A stretch of 26,235 bases of DNA from Parachlamydiaceae bacterium (GCA_003164155.1 PLSG01000414.1:1-26235); one strand, 5' to 3'. Positions 16,121 through 24,077 are shown, numbered from the stretch's first letter. The notes: generated by a model from the sequence alone, not told the origin. Made by a program: numbers and translations.

Positions 16121-16530
16121 AGCTGTTCCTTGATAGCTTTTAGGGGTACAAGTCCAAAAAGCGAATATCTGGAATCAAAACTGTCTGCGCTGCATCCTAA
16201 AGCAAAGAAATATCCTTCCGGAATGAATCCAGTGCAGGTATAGGGGATTTTGCTGGAAGCTCCCTTTTCGCCTTGTGGAATGCCATTGATATAGACCATG
16301 CCCTCAGATATACTGAAATAGTCTCCTGGAAGTCCTGCCACGACTTTGCAAAAGGTCGCTTTGCTTTGAGGCAGCTGAAAGGTGACAATTTTGGTTATCG
16401 CAATATCTTTTGCTGGTTTGGCCAAGTAAAGCCAGTGAGGCAAACTGTGACTGGAATTTACTTTCAAAGCATAGCCGAAAAAAAGCGCCGCTGTAACCAA
16501 GGCGTAGAGTCCACATATTGCCCACTTCAT
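16105..16530 (-). CDS. TraF/TrhF-type S26 signal peptidase of the conjugation system
   Basis: 141 residues, anchored by one N-terminal membrane segment. The motif NSSHSLPHWLY contains the probable catalytic Ser29. FCKVVAGLPGD contains the probable general-base Lys62 followed by the GLPGD loop, and a CSADSFDSRY stretch near the C-terminus fits the third conserved box. These are features of the RP4 TraF / R27 TrhF peptidase family (S26C), which matures conjugative proteins and in some systems cyclises pilin. F itself has no homologue at this point, whereas SXT/R391-type operons have one between traC and traW. It could process the TraA prepilin here. Confidence 0.88.
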   Translation of the reverse strand: MKWAICGLYALVTAALFFGYALKVNSSHSLPHWLYLAKPAKDIAITKIVTFQLPQSKATFCKVVAGLPGDYFSISEGMVYINGIPQGEKGASSKIPYTCTGFIPEGYFFALGCSADSFDSRYSLFGLVPLKAIKEQLCPIY

Positions 16531-18968
16531 GCCTGAACCTCTTTGCTGAGGATCGTTTGAATGGCCTGAGAGACAGTCATGCCTGCGTTCGTCAAGTCTT
16601 TGATTTGGGCATATTCTTCGGCTTTAGTGCTGTATAGCTGTTTGGAGAATGGATCGAGCATCAACCTACCGATAGAAAAATTGCCATTGGGATCGTTAAT
16701 TAGAACTTCGCTGTATTCTCCTTGTTTTACACTGACGCTTTCTAGAGCTCTTAACATGGCGGGATTGCGCAATAGCTTGCCGCTATCGGCAAAGGTCTGA
16801 ATAGAAGTTTTCTTTTGCGAAAGAAAGCACCCCCAGTCGGAGTTTTCAAAAGCCGCTTTAGCTCCGGGAGTGGTAAAAAAATCTTCTAAGCTTTGCGTCC
16901 CCACTACTAAAGAGCCTTTGTATTTTCTTAAACGCCTGGCTAAGGTCTCAATGAATTCTCCGGTTTGAGGAGCTCTCAAAAGATCCCAAGCCTCATCGAT
17001 GCAGATATAGAAAGGTGTTTTTCGATCACCTAAAAAGGCCTGATTGGCAATGGTCATGATGACTAGCTGTAAAACGACAGACTGCAAATCTTTTTTGTTT
17101 TTTAGCTCTTCCAACTCAATGAGCACCAATTCGCGGTTGAAATTGACATTATTTTCCCCTTCAAAATACTTGGCATACACTCCATCCTTAGTATAGGGCT
17201 TTAACATAACCCCCAAAACTTGGGCTTTTTCGTTGGATTGGGCAAGTAAGGCGTTCGCTACTTCTGTAATGGTGGCATTTCGACCGTGCGTTTCCCAAAC
17301 CACTTGTAGGGCGGTTTCAATTAAGGCATTTTCATAATCTGTCGTTCCCTCTGAGGGAGAAGCCATACAGCTTACGATGGCTTTTAGAAAGCTAAAAGCC
17401 GTTTCTTTTTGATCTTGATCCTCTATGACGATCTTGGAAAAGGGATTAAGACAAATGTTAGACTCCTTATTAAACTCCAACTTTTGTCCGCCTACTAGAT
17501 CGCACATTTTTTCATAGCTGCGCCCTACGTCCAAAATATAAACGCGGGCTCCCGTTCTTAGGCCGTTGAGCAACAAATCCTGCATGAAGACCGATTTCCC
17601 CGATCCGCTGCGTCCCACTACAATGGTGTTATAATTTCCAGCCATATTGTCAAAGGGATTCCAGTTGAGCAGCTGCCCTCGCCTGCCAACCAATAGCATG
17701 CCCGGTGTGGGAGTTCCCGCCCACTCTCCTTGGATCGGAATGAATAGGGGGCATTCTGTAGTCAAAGTCGTTTTAAGTACCTGCATGCTGTTGAGGTCGT
17801 TGGCTACTTCTCCCCAAGCTGTAGGCAAGATCGACACCAGGTGCGCAAAATGCGTATAGCGATTTTCTGAAAGCTCAAATTGGTTGGCTTTAAAAACATT
17901 GCGCAATTCCTGCTCCGTTTCCCCTTTCTTCTCATTGGTAGACCAAAATCCGCAACTCAGTTGGGTTTTGACGAATTTGGCTCCTTGTTCAATTGAGCGG
18001 CGCACAAAATCGCATTCTCTAAGCTCCGCCGCTAATTCGGGAATCAAGCGAATGAGGTAATTGGATTTGCCCTGGTTTTCAATTAATCGCGAGCGATTGT
18101 TGAAGTTTTTTTCAGCTTTAGCCTGTTTGGGGAAATGCACGCCGTAGTGCAAAAAGAATGGCTGATTTATGCGATAGCTATCGCGCACCGAATCGCCTAT
18201 CAAATTTTGCATTCCCAGGGGATTCCACTGTGAAGGAACATCGACTACGCAATAGCTTTTAAAGACAGCCTCATCGTCAAAATACACTCCGTCTTTTTCT
18301 ATGTGCGTTTCGCCTCCGGTCATCAGCTGACTGGACAGATCATCTAAGATGTTGTGCCGGCGCCTGTGCAAGGCGGATGAGTTGGTGAAGTTCAGGGCAT
18401 AGCCTGCGGTTTCTAGAAATGTCTGGGGACCCATGCCGTGAGCTTTAGTTATCGTCTGCAATAGATGCAATAATTTATTGCGCATCTCGCTTAAGCGCTT
18501 TGCCTCTTCTGTGTAGCTGTCTTTGTAAGGCACGCTATAAGAAAGGATAAAGCGGAAATTGCGCACAGCAATAGAGCTCGATTGATAGTATTTTTTCCGA
18601 TGCTCTGCAATTTCTGCATATAGACCCTTACGATGACTTTTAGACCACCAGTTGATAAATGGATCTATTCTGTGATCGGCCAAAAGTAAAAATTGAATGG
18701 ATGCTCCTTCCCAAAACAAATCCTCAAAAATGCTGGCTAGCAGTTTTTGATGATGCTCATCCACCCCCACCAAGGGAATGGCTTCTATGGCAAATCCCAC
18801 ACTGGATTTATTCACAAAAAGGCCATGAGTCACATCATAACTCTCAAAAGGCAAAAATTTTGCCAATGCATCGACTTTAAAAAGGTCTTTAACATCGCCT
18901 AAGGCAGTATCATAGCTTCTTTTCTCACCACAAATGCGGGCAATCTTGCTACCTATCTTGCTGAGCAT
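16527..18968 (-). CDS. traC: TraC, pilus assembly ATPase (VirB4 family)
   Basis: About 813 residues (F TraC about 875). It has a Walker A GRSGSGKS at about residue 450 and a Walker B CIDEAWDLL at about 655. The N-terminal TraC domain includes the typical GLFVNKSSVGFAIEA opening. TraC is a cytoplasmic, membrane-associated ATPase that powers pilus assembly. The ATG at 18968, two bases after the traV stop and downstream of a GGAG box, is preferred over an in-frame ATG at 18986 that lies inside traV. It ends in a 4-base overlap with the peptidase gene. Confidence 0.93.
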   Translation of the reverse strand: MLSKIGSKIARICGEKRSYDTALGDVKDLFKVDALAKFLPFESYDVTHGLFVNKSSVGFAIEAIPLVGVDEHHQKLLASIFEDLFWEGASIQFLLLADHRIDPFINWWSKSHRKGLYAEIAEHRKKYYQSSSIAVRNFRFILSYSVPYKDSYTEEAKRLSEMRNKLLHLLQTITKAHGMGPQTFLETAGYALNFTNSSALHRRRHNILDDLSSQLMTGGETHIEKDGVYFDDEAVFKSYCVVDVPSQWNPLGMQNLIGDSVRDSYRINQPFFLHYGVHFPKQAKAEKNFNNRSRLIENQGKSNYLIRLIPELAAELRECDFVRRSIEQGAKFVKTQLSCGFWSTNEKKGETEQELRNVFKANQFELSENRYTHFAHLVSILPTAWGEVANDLNSMQVLKTTLTTECPLFIPIQGEWAGTPTPGMLLVGRRGQLLNWNPFDNMAGNYNTIVVGRSGSGKSVFMQDLLLNGLRTGARVYILDVGRSYEKMCDLVGGQKLEFNKESNICLNPFSKIVIEDQDQKETAFSFLKAIVSCMASPSEGTTDYENALIETALQVVWETHGRNATITEVANALLAQSNEKAQVLGVMLKPYTKDGVYAKYFEGENNVNFNRELVLIELEELKNKKDLQSVVLQLVIMTIANQAFLGDRKTPFYICIDEAWDLLRAPQTGEFIETLARRLRKYKGSLVVGTQSLEDFFTTPGAKAAFENSDWGCFLSQKKTSIQTFADSGKLLRNPAMLRALESVSVKQGEYSEVLINDPNGNFSIGRLMLDPFSKQLYSTKAEEYAQIKDLTNAGMTVSQAIQTILSKEVQA

Positions 18969-18970
18969 AT

Positions 18971-19297
18971 TTAGCGATCTCCGCATTCTAAATCCTCATT
19001 AAAATAGATGTAAGCCGGTTGTTCGCAGCCTTTAGGGGCTATCCAAATTCTTCTCTGAAATGGAGCAGAGGGTTCGATGGGCGGGGTGCACTTACACGTA
19101 GGATCTTTTTGCATATCGACAAGTTTGGGAACACATCCTAAAAACTGATCTTCCCCGCAAGGCGACTCGATGATCATTTTTTCTAACGTGGTCACAGGTG
19201 TGCAGGGGATTCCCTCACCTGGAGGACAATCAAAATTCGTTTTATACATACTGCAAGACGTTAGGAGAGCTATCAAGACAATTATATAAGGCATCAT
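18971..19297 (-). CDS. traV: TraV-like outer-membrane lipoprotein
   Basis: 108 residues with a lipobox LLTSC (acylated Cys15) followed immediately by SMYKTNFDCPPGEGIPC. This is the conserved start of mature TraV proteins, which anchor the channel core in the outer membrane together with TraK and TraB. F TraV is about 171 residues, so this one is short and lacks most of the variable C-terminal part. It is Cys-rich. It overlaps the DsbA-like gene by 4 bases. Confidence 0.85.
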   Translation of the reverse strand: MMPYIIVLIALLTSCSMYKTNFDCPPGEGIPCTPVTTLEKMIIESPCGEDQFLGCVPKLVDMQKDPTCKCTPPIEPSAPFQRRIWIAPKGCEQPAYIYFNEDLECGDR

Positions 19298-19878
19298 AGA
19301 CCTTTTTTAGCTGCATTTTGAACAAATTTGAAATCTGGTACATCCTTGGGAAATAGCTTCCCATTTATCTCGGCAGTGGGAACTGCCAAGACCTTTTCCT
19401 CTTGCTGTAAAAATACAAAGGCATCGTTAAAAGCAGATTGTCGTTTGAGAAACTCATGGTCATCTAACAGGGGTAGAGGTTTTTTAAAAATGCCCATAGC
19501 CGCTATCATGCATTGAGCCATAAGTTCTGGCTCATTAGGTATCGCCTCTTCAAACATCACTTCGAGGAATAATTGTTTTTGATGCGCATCCAGCTGGGCT
19601 AGGCATACCATAGCTTGGAGAGTGGGCAAATCGAGCGGTGTTGGGTGAAATTCGAATAAGATTTTTCCTGTATCGATATATTCCTTTTTGATGCGGGCAA
19701 AGTCGTTTTTAAATATCTTCAGGCAATGGGGGCATTGAAATGAAAAATACTCTACAAGTTTAATAGAAGCGTCCTCTTTGCCATAGCTTATGAGGTACTG
19801 CTTGCCTAGTTGTTCTACTGCTTGGACATTGCCGCATGTTGTCAAAACACACAGGAGTATATATTTCAATATGCGCAT
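19294..19878 (-). CDS. DsbA-like periplasmic thiol-disulphide oxidoreductase
   Basis: 194 residues with a signal peptide and a thioredoxin fold. The active site is CPHC at residues 49-52 within EYFSFQCPHCLKIF, and the cis-Pro loop is VPTAEING at about residue 166. CPHC is the active site of the DsbA/BdbD class, and the length and insert fit that class better than DsbC, which is the enzyme found at the matching place in SXT-type operons. It probably forms disulphides in its operon partners TraN, TraU, TraV and TraH. Confidence 0.85.
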   Translation of the reverse strand: MRILKYILLCVLTTCGNVQAVEQLGKQYLISYGKEDASIKLVEYFSFQCPHCLKIFKNDFARIKKEYIDTGKILFEFHPTPLDLPTLQAMVCLAQLDAHQKQLFLEVMFEEAIPNEPELMAQCMIAAMGIFKKPLPLLDDHEFLKRQSAFNDAFVFLQQEEKVLAVPTAEINGKLFPKDVPDFKFVQNAAKKGL

Positions 19879-21113
19879 TCTTCGCGTTTCCCTCCGTTGC
19901 GCACCTTCTCATGAGTGTGCAGGTCTCCTAAGTCAGCGCTATCTAAAAATGTGATATCCACGATCCTTCCTGAGGTGATTTGAATCACCGGTCGCAATTG
20001 CTCGGCTCTTTCGATAAAATAATCAGTCAAAGCATCCATTGCATTCGTCACCCCTTCGCTGCCTCCTGCAATGGCTATCTGGCCGGCAGTTTTCCCCCAT
20101 CCAGCCCCAACCTGTCCATTTCCTGCAACGCATCCCAATGGACCGGCAGGAGAAAGCTTAGCTAATGCGGCAGCCTCAAAAAAGTCACCAGCTCCAGCTA
20201 GAAAGCCTGTAATCAAGGCATTTTCAATTAATTGACAGCTTTTATCGACCACCGTTCCTCTAAGGCCATATTTGCCATCTTCCCCTGATACATATCCAGC
20301 CACTTGTGTTTCGATGAAACATCCATCCATGCGCACCTGTGTGAGCTTTTCTAAGCGAAAATAGACACGTTCGCTGGAAAGATCGCCGTAAACCGAAGCT
20401 GTGATGATTCCTCCCTTTAGCTTGGCACGCACTTCTTTTGGCAGACGTCCATCAGCAATAATCCTTAGCTTAACTGGAAGTGGATCAGTGCTGCCTTTAA
20501 CTCCACATGTCATGTCAACGCTGGAGACTAAAATGGCTTTTACACTTGTCCCTGCGGGGATAGTTCGATCAATATGATGTAAAGAGGATGGCTCTTGACA
20601 CGTTACATTTGCCAAAGGCATAAACATCTCTTGATTGGCTTGTAGAGGCTCTGCATGATGGAGGAATGGATCCCAGCCTTCTTTATGGTAGTTCTCTGAA
20701 ACAGTTTTTATTTCAGCTTGCAGAGTGTCCTTGATTGCATCTGAAGATGCAATAGCGGTTTGATTTTTTTTGAGTTCCATGCGCAAACTCTCAATTTCAT
20801 TGCGCAATAGGGAAATTTCATTCTGCGTTTCATTATGCCGCACTTCCTCATCTTTAACGCGTCCTACTACCAAATCTTGGATGTAGCTTACTTTGCCGTG
20901 TACAACTTCATTTTCCGATTGGACACGATCCATCCACATCTCTTTAGGATCAACAGTATCTAAAGGTAAGTTGGCGCTTGTAGAAAATGTCCTCTTTGGC
21001 TGATTTTCGAATTCCATCAGAAAAAAAATGGCTGCGATAGCTACAACAACGGCACATATTATTGCCAACAGCACCCATTTTTGTGATCTTCTTGTCTCGT
21101 CATTCACTCCCAT
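19866..21113 (-). CDS. traB: TraB, VirB10-like channel scaffold protein
   Basis: About 415 residues with one N-terminal membrane segment (about residues 12-32) and a coiled coil around residues 90-135 containing EISLLRNEIESLRMELKKN. A C-terminal TrbI/VirB10 domain begins near TIPAGTSVKAILVSSVD and includes the late PVIQITSGRIVDITFL strand. It spans both membranes and links the ATPases to the TraK/TraV outer complex. The frame is open up to 21164 inside traK, but the ATG at 21113 removes that overlap and lies just after an AGGGG box. The box is only three bases from the ATG, so a GTG six bases further in is a possible alternative. Confidence 0.9.
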   Translation of the reverse strand: MGVNDETRRSQKWVLLAIICAVVVAIAAIFFLMEFENQPKRTFSTSANLPLDTVDPKEMWMDRVQSENEVVHGKVSYIQDLVVGRVKDEEVRHNETQNEISLLRNEIESLRMELKKNQTAIASSDAIKDTLQAEIKTVSENYHKEGWDPFLHHAEPLQANQEMFMPLANVTCQEPSSLHHIDRTIPAGTSVKAILVSSVDMTCGVKGSTDPLPVKLRIIADGRLPKEVRAKLKGGIITASVYGDLSSERVYFRLEKLTQVRMDGCFIETQVAGYVSGEDGKYGLRGTVVDKSCQLIENALITGFLAGAGDFFEAAALAKLSPAGPLGCVAGNGQVGAGWGKTAGQIAIAGGSEGVTNAMDALTDYFIERAEQLRPVIQITSGRIVDITFLDSADLGDLHTHEKVRNGGKREECAY

Positions 21114-21130
21114 TTCCCCTTTATCAACTT

Positions 21131-21838
21131 TTAACGCATACAGCCAATGAGAACCAGTGCACACTCATCGGGTTTTAACTTATACCGATCAAGGAAAACC
21201 CAATCGCCATCTAGAACATTAACTTGGCATTCAGTCATGCGTTTAGCACATTTGGATATGTTCTGAAGGCGGTAAACGAAAATGATCTGTTGGTTATTAA
21301 CCAGTCGGTTAAGACGTTGAAATTTCAACTGATCTTTCACTTGTACATCTGGATCGTCCACAGAGACATAACCTTCAGGAAGAATTCCTCTGACATATCC
21401 TTCGACCAGTTCTTTGATTATATCTTGATCAACTGAGCTGGACAGTGGAGATTGAATGCTATCCATAACCATGCAATTCTCTACAATAGCTTCTGAAATA
21501 GGTTGCAGCATGATTATTTCACTAGAACTATCCTCGAAATGTAGTTCCAAGTCTTGGACTTTCCCTGAAGCTGTTACCAGGGATATCGTAGTGGGAGGAC
21601 ATAAGGCGCGCAATGCTTGTACAAAAATTTGTCCATTTCCCTCTTCAACTTCGATGGAGACTTCAGAATTTTTGAAAAATGCCTTTTTAATGCGATCTCC
21701 ATTAATTCCTAGGCGATTGTGGTGGCGTGAAGAAAGCTTCACTTGAATCACGGATAGAGGGTCCATCGGGATAAATTGAGTTGCATATGCATTAAAAAAG
21801 CTAGCCAACATGCACAACGCTAATAGATTTTTAATCAT
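21131..21838 (-). CDS. traK: TraK, secretin-like outer-membrane channel protein
   Basis: 235 residues (F TraK about 242) with a cleavable signal peptide ending at AYA. The mature part opens with SVIQVKLSSRHHNRLGINGDRIKK (shown as SVIQVKLSSRHHNRL and GINGDRIKK), the strongly conserved TraK/VirB9-like start. The rest is beta-rich as expected. It forms the outer-membrane ring with TraV and TraB. It starts in an ATGA 4-base overlap with traE. Confidence 0.88.
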   Translation of the reverse strand: MIKNLLALCMLASFFNAYATQFIPMDPLSVIQVKLSSRHHNRLGINGDRIKKAFFKNSEVSIEVEEGNGQIFVQALRALCPPTTISLVTASGKVQDLELHFEDSSSEIIMLQPISEAIVENCMVMDSIQSPLSSSVDQDIIKELVEGYVRGILPEGYVSVDDPDVQVKDQLKFQRLNRLVNNQQIIFVYRLQNISKCAKRMTECQVNVLDGDWVFLDRYKLKPDECALVLIGCMR

Positions 21839-22389
21839 TTCGCCTCCACTCTTTCTATGGAAGATAGAAGTAATCTGCCGCCGAGGTTTTCAAATCCTAA
21901 CCGATACCTCTCAGATAACTTTGAAAGTACCTTATCACCTACAATAAGATTGCGATCCCCATCTATGGTTATGGTTTTATCCTGGGGGTTGACAAAGATC
22001 TTGCTCCTGAAAAACACATATGAGGCATTATCTTTCTTTAATTTTGCCACTTCTTCCGAAAGCTTCTGAGAGAGCACATGCGCAAAGGAAGGAGCTGTAT
22101 GGCGCATTAGGATAGTTAACTGCATATCCGCAGTAGCCGGAGCACGTGTTAGCAAGAGATCCCCTATAAAACATCCCATTTGTTCTAAATACGAGGGCGA
22201 TACATTGGCTCCTTCCACCCAAAATTCTTTTTCAATAAATGGAGGCATGATAATCACTCTCTCAGACTTCTGAAAAAGGAGAGAGCTCAATAAAATAGCT
22301 AATCCTAAAAGCAAAAATAGGACAGCTAAAAAGATATTGCGCTGCAAGGTGAGCGATCTCAACGTGTTATCTCTGATAAGTTCGTTCAT
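21835..22389 (-). CDS. traE: TraE, pilus assembly protein
   Basis: 184 residues (F TraE about 188) with a single N-terminal membrane segment at about 18-40 and a VirB8-like periplasmic domain. The ERVIIMPPFIEKEFWVEG stretch just after the membrane segment is characteristic of TraE. The ATGA start overlaps the traL stop. Confidence 0.92.
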   Translation of the reverse strand: MNELIRDNTLRSLTLQRNIFLAVLFLLLGLAILLSSLLFQKSERVIIMPPFIEKEFWVEGANVSPSYLEQMGCFIGDLLLTRAPATADMQLTILMRHTAPSFAHVLSQKLSEEVAKLKKDNASYVFFRSKIFVNPQDKTITIDGDRNLIVGDKVLSKLSERYRLGFENLGGRLLLSSIERVEAK

Positions 22390-22649
22390 CTTCTAAATCT
22401 CCTAGCATAAGAGGGAGGCAGCCGTTTCAAGCCATATCCTAAAGTCCAATAGAGATAACCATGCAAATGAATTGGGGCAAAGCGCTTACGGAATTTTGCA
22501 TATGCCCATCTGACTATAAAACCACTCAAAATAAGCACAAGATTGCCAAATAGAACGCCCAGCATCATGGGTGCAAACATGATGAATACATCATCGATGC
22601 GCCAAAACAACAAACGCGGGATATGATCTAAAGTTTTTAAGGTCTCCAT
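22386..22649 (-). CDS. traL: TraL, pilus assembly protein
   Basis: 87 residues (F TraL 91) with the hallmark N-terminus IPRLLFWRIDDV, two closely spaced membrane segments at about 20-48, and a basic tail ending in ARRFRR. A small inner-membrane protein of the assembly complex, equivalent to VirB3. It starts 3 bases after the traA stop. Confidence 0.92.
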   Translation of the reverse strand: METLKTLDHIPRLLFWRIDDVFIMFAPMMLGVLFGNLVLILSGFIVRWAYAKFRKRFAPIHLHGYLYWTLGYGLKRLPPSYARRFRR

Positions 22650-22652
22650 GTT

Positions 22653-22982
22653 TTACATCCCCGGCAGTACCGCTCCGAACACTGTATCGATGAAGTAAGG
22701 CACAATGGCCATCAAAAGCCCTATGCCTCCATACGTCATGATGGGACGATATGAAGCTGTGATACAGGTTGAGATAACCCCATATGCTATGCCCAGTACA
22801 CCAATTAATTTGGTGATAGGCCCGAAAACGATCTGCTTGATCTCTTGCGTTTTGCTATCTACAGCGAGGTTAAAAGATTCCCAAGTTTTCTCCACTTTTG
22901 CGTCTTTTTTAACAATTTCTGCTGCTGAAATCGCAAATGGTAAAGCCCAAAAGGTCAATAGCATAGTCAAAATCCACTTCAT
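22653..22982 (-). CDS. traA: TraA-like prepilin
   Basis: The 109-residue product has a signal peptide (MKWILTMLLTFWALPFAISA, cleavage after residue 20). A short polar stretch and two hydrophobic segments at about 52-76 and 84-107 follow, the hairpin topology of F-type and VirB2 pilins. The frame is open to 23030, but the ATG at 22982 has a strong AAGGAG box eight bases upstream and gives the signal peptide directly. It is the first gene of the operon and lies upstream of traL as in F. Sequence identity to F pilin is not evident, as is usual for distant pilins. Confidence 0.8.
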   Translation of the reverse strand: MKWILTMLLTFWALPFAISAAEIVKKDAKVEKTWESFNLAVDSKTQEIKQIVFGPITKLIGVLGIAYGVISTCITASYRPIMTYGGIGLLMAIVPYFIDTVFGAVLPGM

Positions 22983-23054
22983 ACAAATCTCCTTAAATTT
23001 TGAGAGAAATTCTTCTTTGCTTGATTCCAATATTTAAGCAATTAGCTAATCTGC

Positions 23055-23219
23055 CTAACTTTGGTTTTTTAAGATATGCGCCCAACATGAAGGAGCGCCT
23101 ATAGCCAAATAGGCTAGCGGCTCTGCTCCATCAGCATGCAATTGGAGATAGTGAGAATGAAAGGGGATAAGTTGATCACGACTTGGACATATGTCCACAA
23201 AAAATGAGGATTTCCGCAT
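23055..23219 (-). CDS. 54-codon ORF between the TPP riboswitch and traA
   Basis: An ORF starts with an ATG at 23219, ten bases past the riboswitch core, and runs to a TAG at 23055. Its first codons are MRKSSFFVDICPSRDQ and the end reads CWAHILKNQS. The conserved GGAGGG of the riboswitch 3' strand lies about 11 bases before the ATG and could act as its ribosome-binding site, a known way for TPP riboswitches to control translation. The product is not recognised. It may be a leader peptide, a tiny gene, or the truncated N-terminus of a former riboswitch-controlled gene. Confidence 0.4.
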   Translation of the reverse strand: MRKSSFFVDICPSRDQLIPFHSHYLQLHADGAEPLAYLAIGAPSCWAHILKNQS

Positions 23220-23221
23220 AC

Positions 23222-23320
23222 TTTCACACTCCCTCCGCTGGCATTACCCAGATCAGGTTATTAGGGAATTATCTCAGCCAAGTAGCGACAATTCGCCGAC
23301 TTAGCACCCCTGGTGACACA
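23222..23320 (-). ncRNA. TPP (thiamine pyrophosphate) riboswitch, THI element
   Basis: On the reverse strand the sequence reads GGGGTGC, then a P3-like hairpin region, then CTGAGA, then AACCTGATCTGGGTAATGCC and AGCGGAGGGA. All of these are the signature blocks of the THI element in the right order and spacing, at 23229-23310. The thiamine-binding CUGAGA and the pyrophosphate-side CUGAUC...GGGUAAUGCCAGCGGAGGGA helices are intact. It points towards the 54-codon ORF and the tra operon. A GAGGG/UCCUC pairing followed by six U residues (23198-23233) may provide a weak transcription-termination switch, and the GGAGGG could be a sequestered ribosome-binding site. Confidence 0.93.
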
Positions 23321-23339
23321 AGAAAATTTAAATATCTAT

Positions 23340-23368
23340 GATTTACATGATCCAAAAGCGCATGTCAA
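23340..23368 (-). promoter_or_regulatory. Candidate sigma-70 promoter for the riboswitch and tra operon
   Basis: On the reverse strand a perfect -35 hexamer TTGACA (23368-23363) is followed after 17 bases by TAAATC (23345-23340), a poor -10 match. The expected start would be near 23333, roughly ten bases before the riboswitch. The spacing and place support it; the -10 weakens it. Confidence 0.5.
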
Positions 23369-23669
23369 TAAAAAAAGCAATCTGCATAGATTTTTTGGCA
23401 ACAATCAGGTGTAGCAATCAATCCATTCTAAGTTAGCCAAAAGCATATCATACACTTTTCAAGCGATCTGCTGAAACCTTGCTTACAACCAATGATTTAC
23501 AGAACGAGAAATGGCTCATACATGAATTAACGCTATCATAAATATGGTCTATATACGCTCCTAGATTTGGAACGGGTATCGACAGTCACACCCAATTAAA
23601 ATTTTCTTTTATTTCATCCCTGTTTGTGTTATAAAAGATTTGAAAAAACCATTCGCCAAAGGCAAAAAA
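23369..23669. other. Intergenic region between the divergent tra operon and RHH gene
   Basis: AT-rich and without an ORF I can support. It holds the start region of both divergent units. A TATAAA at 23630-23635 could be a -10 for the forward gene, with no convincing -35. Because the flanking gene is TraY-like, this is the natural place to look for binding sites or an oriT, but I see no clear repeat family or nick-site motif. Confidence 0.4.
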
Positions 23670-24077
23670 ATGGATTTAGATATAGAAGTAATAAAAAAAA
23701 TTCAAAATAAGCAGTATGCTACATTCATCTCTTCTAACTTGTATGACAATCTGGAAAAGCACATACTAACAAAAAAGAAGCTTTCCAGAAGTGGATTGAC
23801 AAAGCAAAATTGGGTATCTGATGCTATCCACGAGTACTTGGAGCATGAAAAAAGTGAGGGGTCGCAAAGCTTGCAAGAGCGGCGCATCTCAATAAGAATA
23901 GATATTCTAACCTTGAGGAATTTGAAGGCCTGTGTAGAGAAAATGAAAAAATCTAATCCTAGCTATTCCTTAAAAAAATTGCTTGTGCATGCTATCGAAT
24001 CCAAACTAGAGCGCGAAAAGGATGAGGTAAAGAAAAAAATCGATGAATATCTTGAGACTTTAAAAAATAAGAACTGA
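23670..24077 (+). CDS. Tandem ribbon-helix-helix-like DNA-binding protein, TraY-like architecture
   Basis: The 135-residue product contains two similar units. Unit one (about 15-60) is a short strand YATFISSNLYDNLEKHI, a linker, then helix TKQNWVSDAIHEYLEHE. Unit two (about 70-116) is a strand RRISIRIDILTLRNLKACVEK, shown as RRISIRIDI and LRNLKACVEK, then helix SLKKLLVHAIESKLERE. A strand followed by two helices is the ribbon-helix-helix plan, and two in one chain is the plan of F TraY, the relaxosome accessory protein and tra promoter activator. A basic coiled tail follows. The ATG at 23670 with an AAAGG box seven bases upstream is preferred over a TTG at 23640. It is transcribed divergently from the tra operon. 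The domain call is moderately firm; the TraY role is inference. Confidence 0.65.
   Translation: MDLDIEVIKKIQNKQYATFISSNLYDNLEKHILTKKKLSRSGLTKQNWVSDAIHEYLEHEKSEGSQSLQERRISIRIDILTLRNLKACVEKMKKSNPSYSLKKLLVHAIESKLEREKDEVKKKIDEYLETLKNKN

Noticed and set aside
23090..23125. Small inverted repeat GCCTAT/ATAGGC inside the 54-codon ORF, considered as a terminator
   Set aside because: Only six pairs and no U-run on the operon strand.
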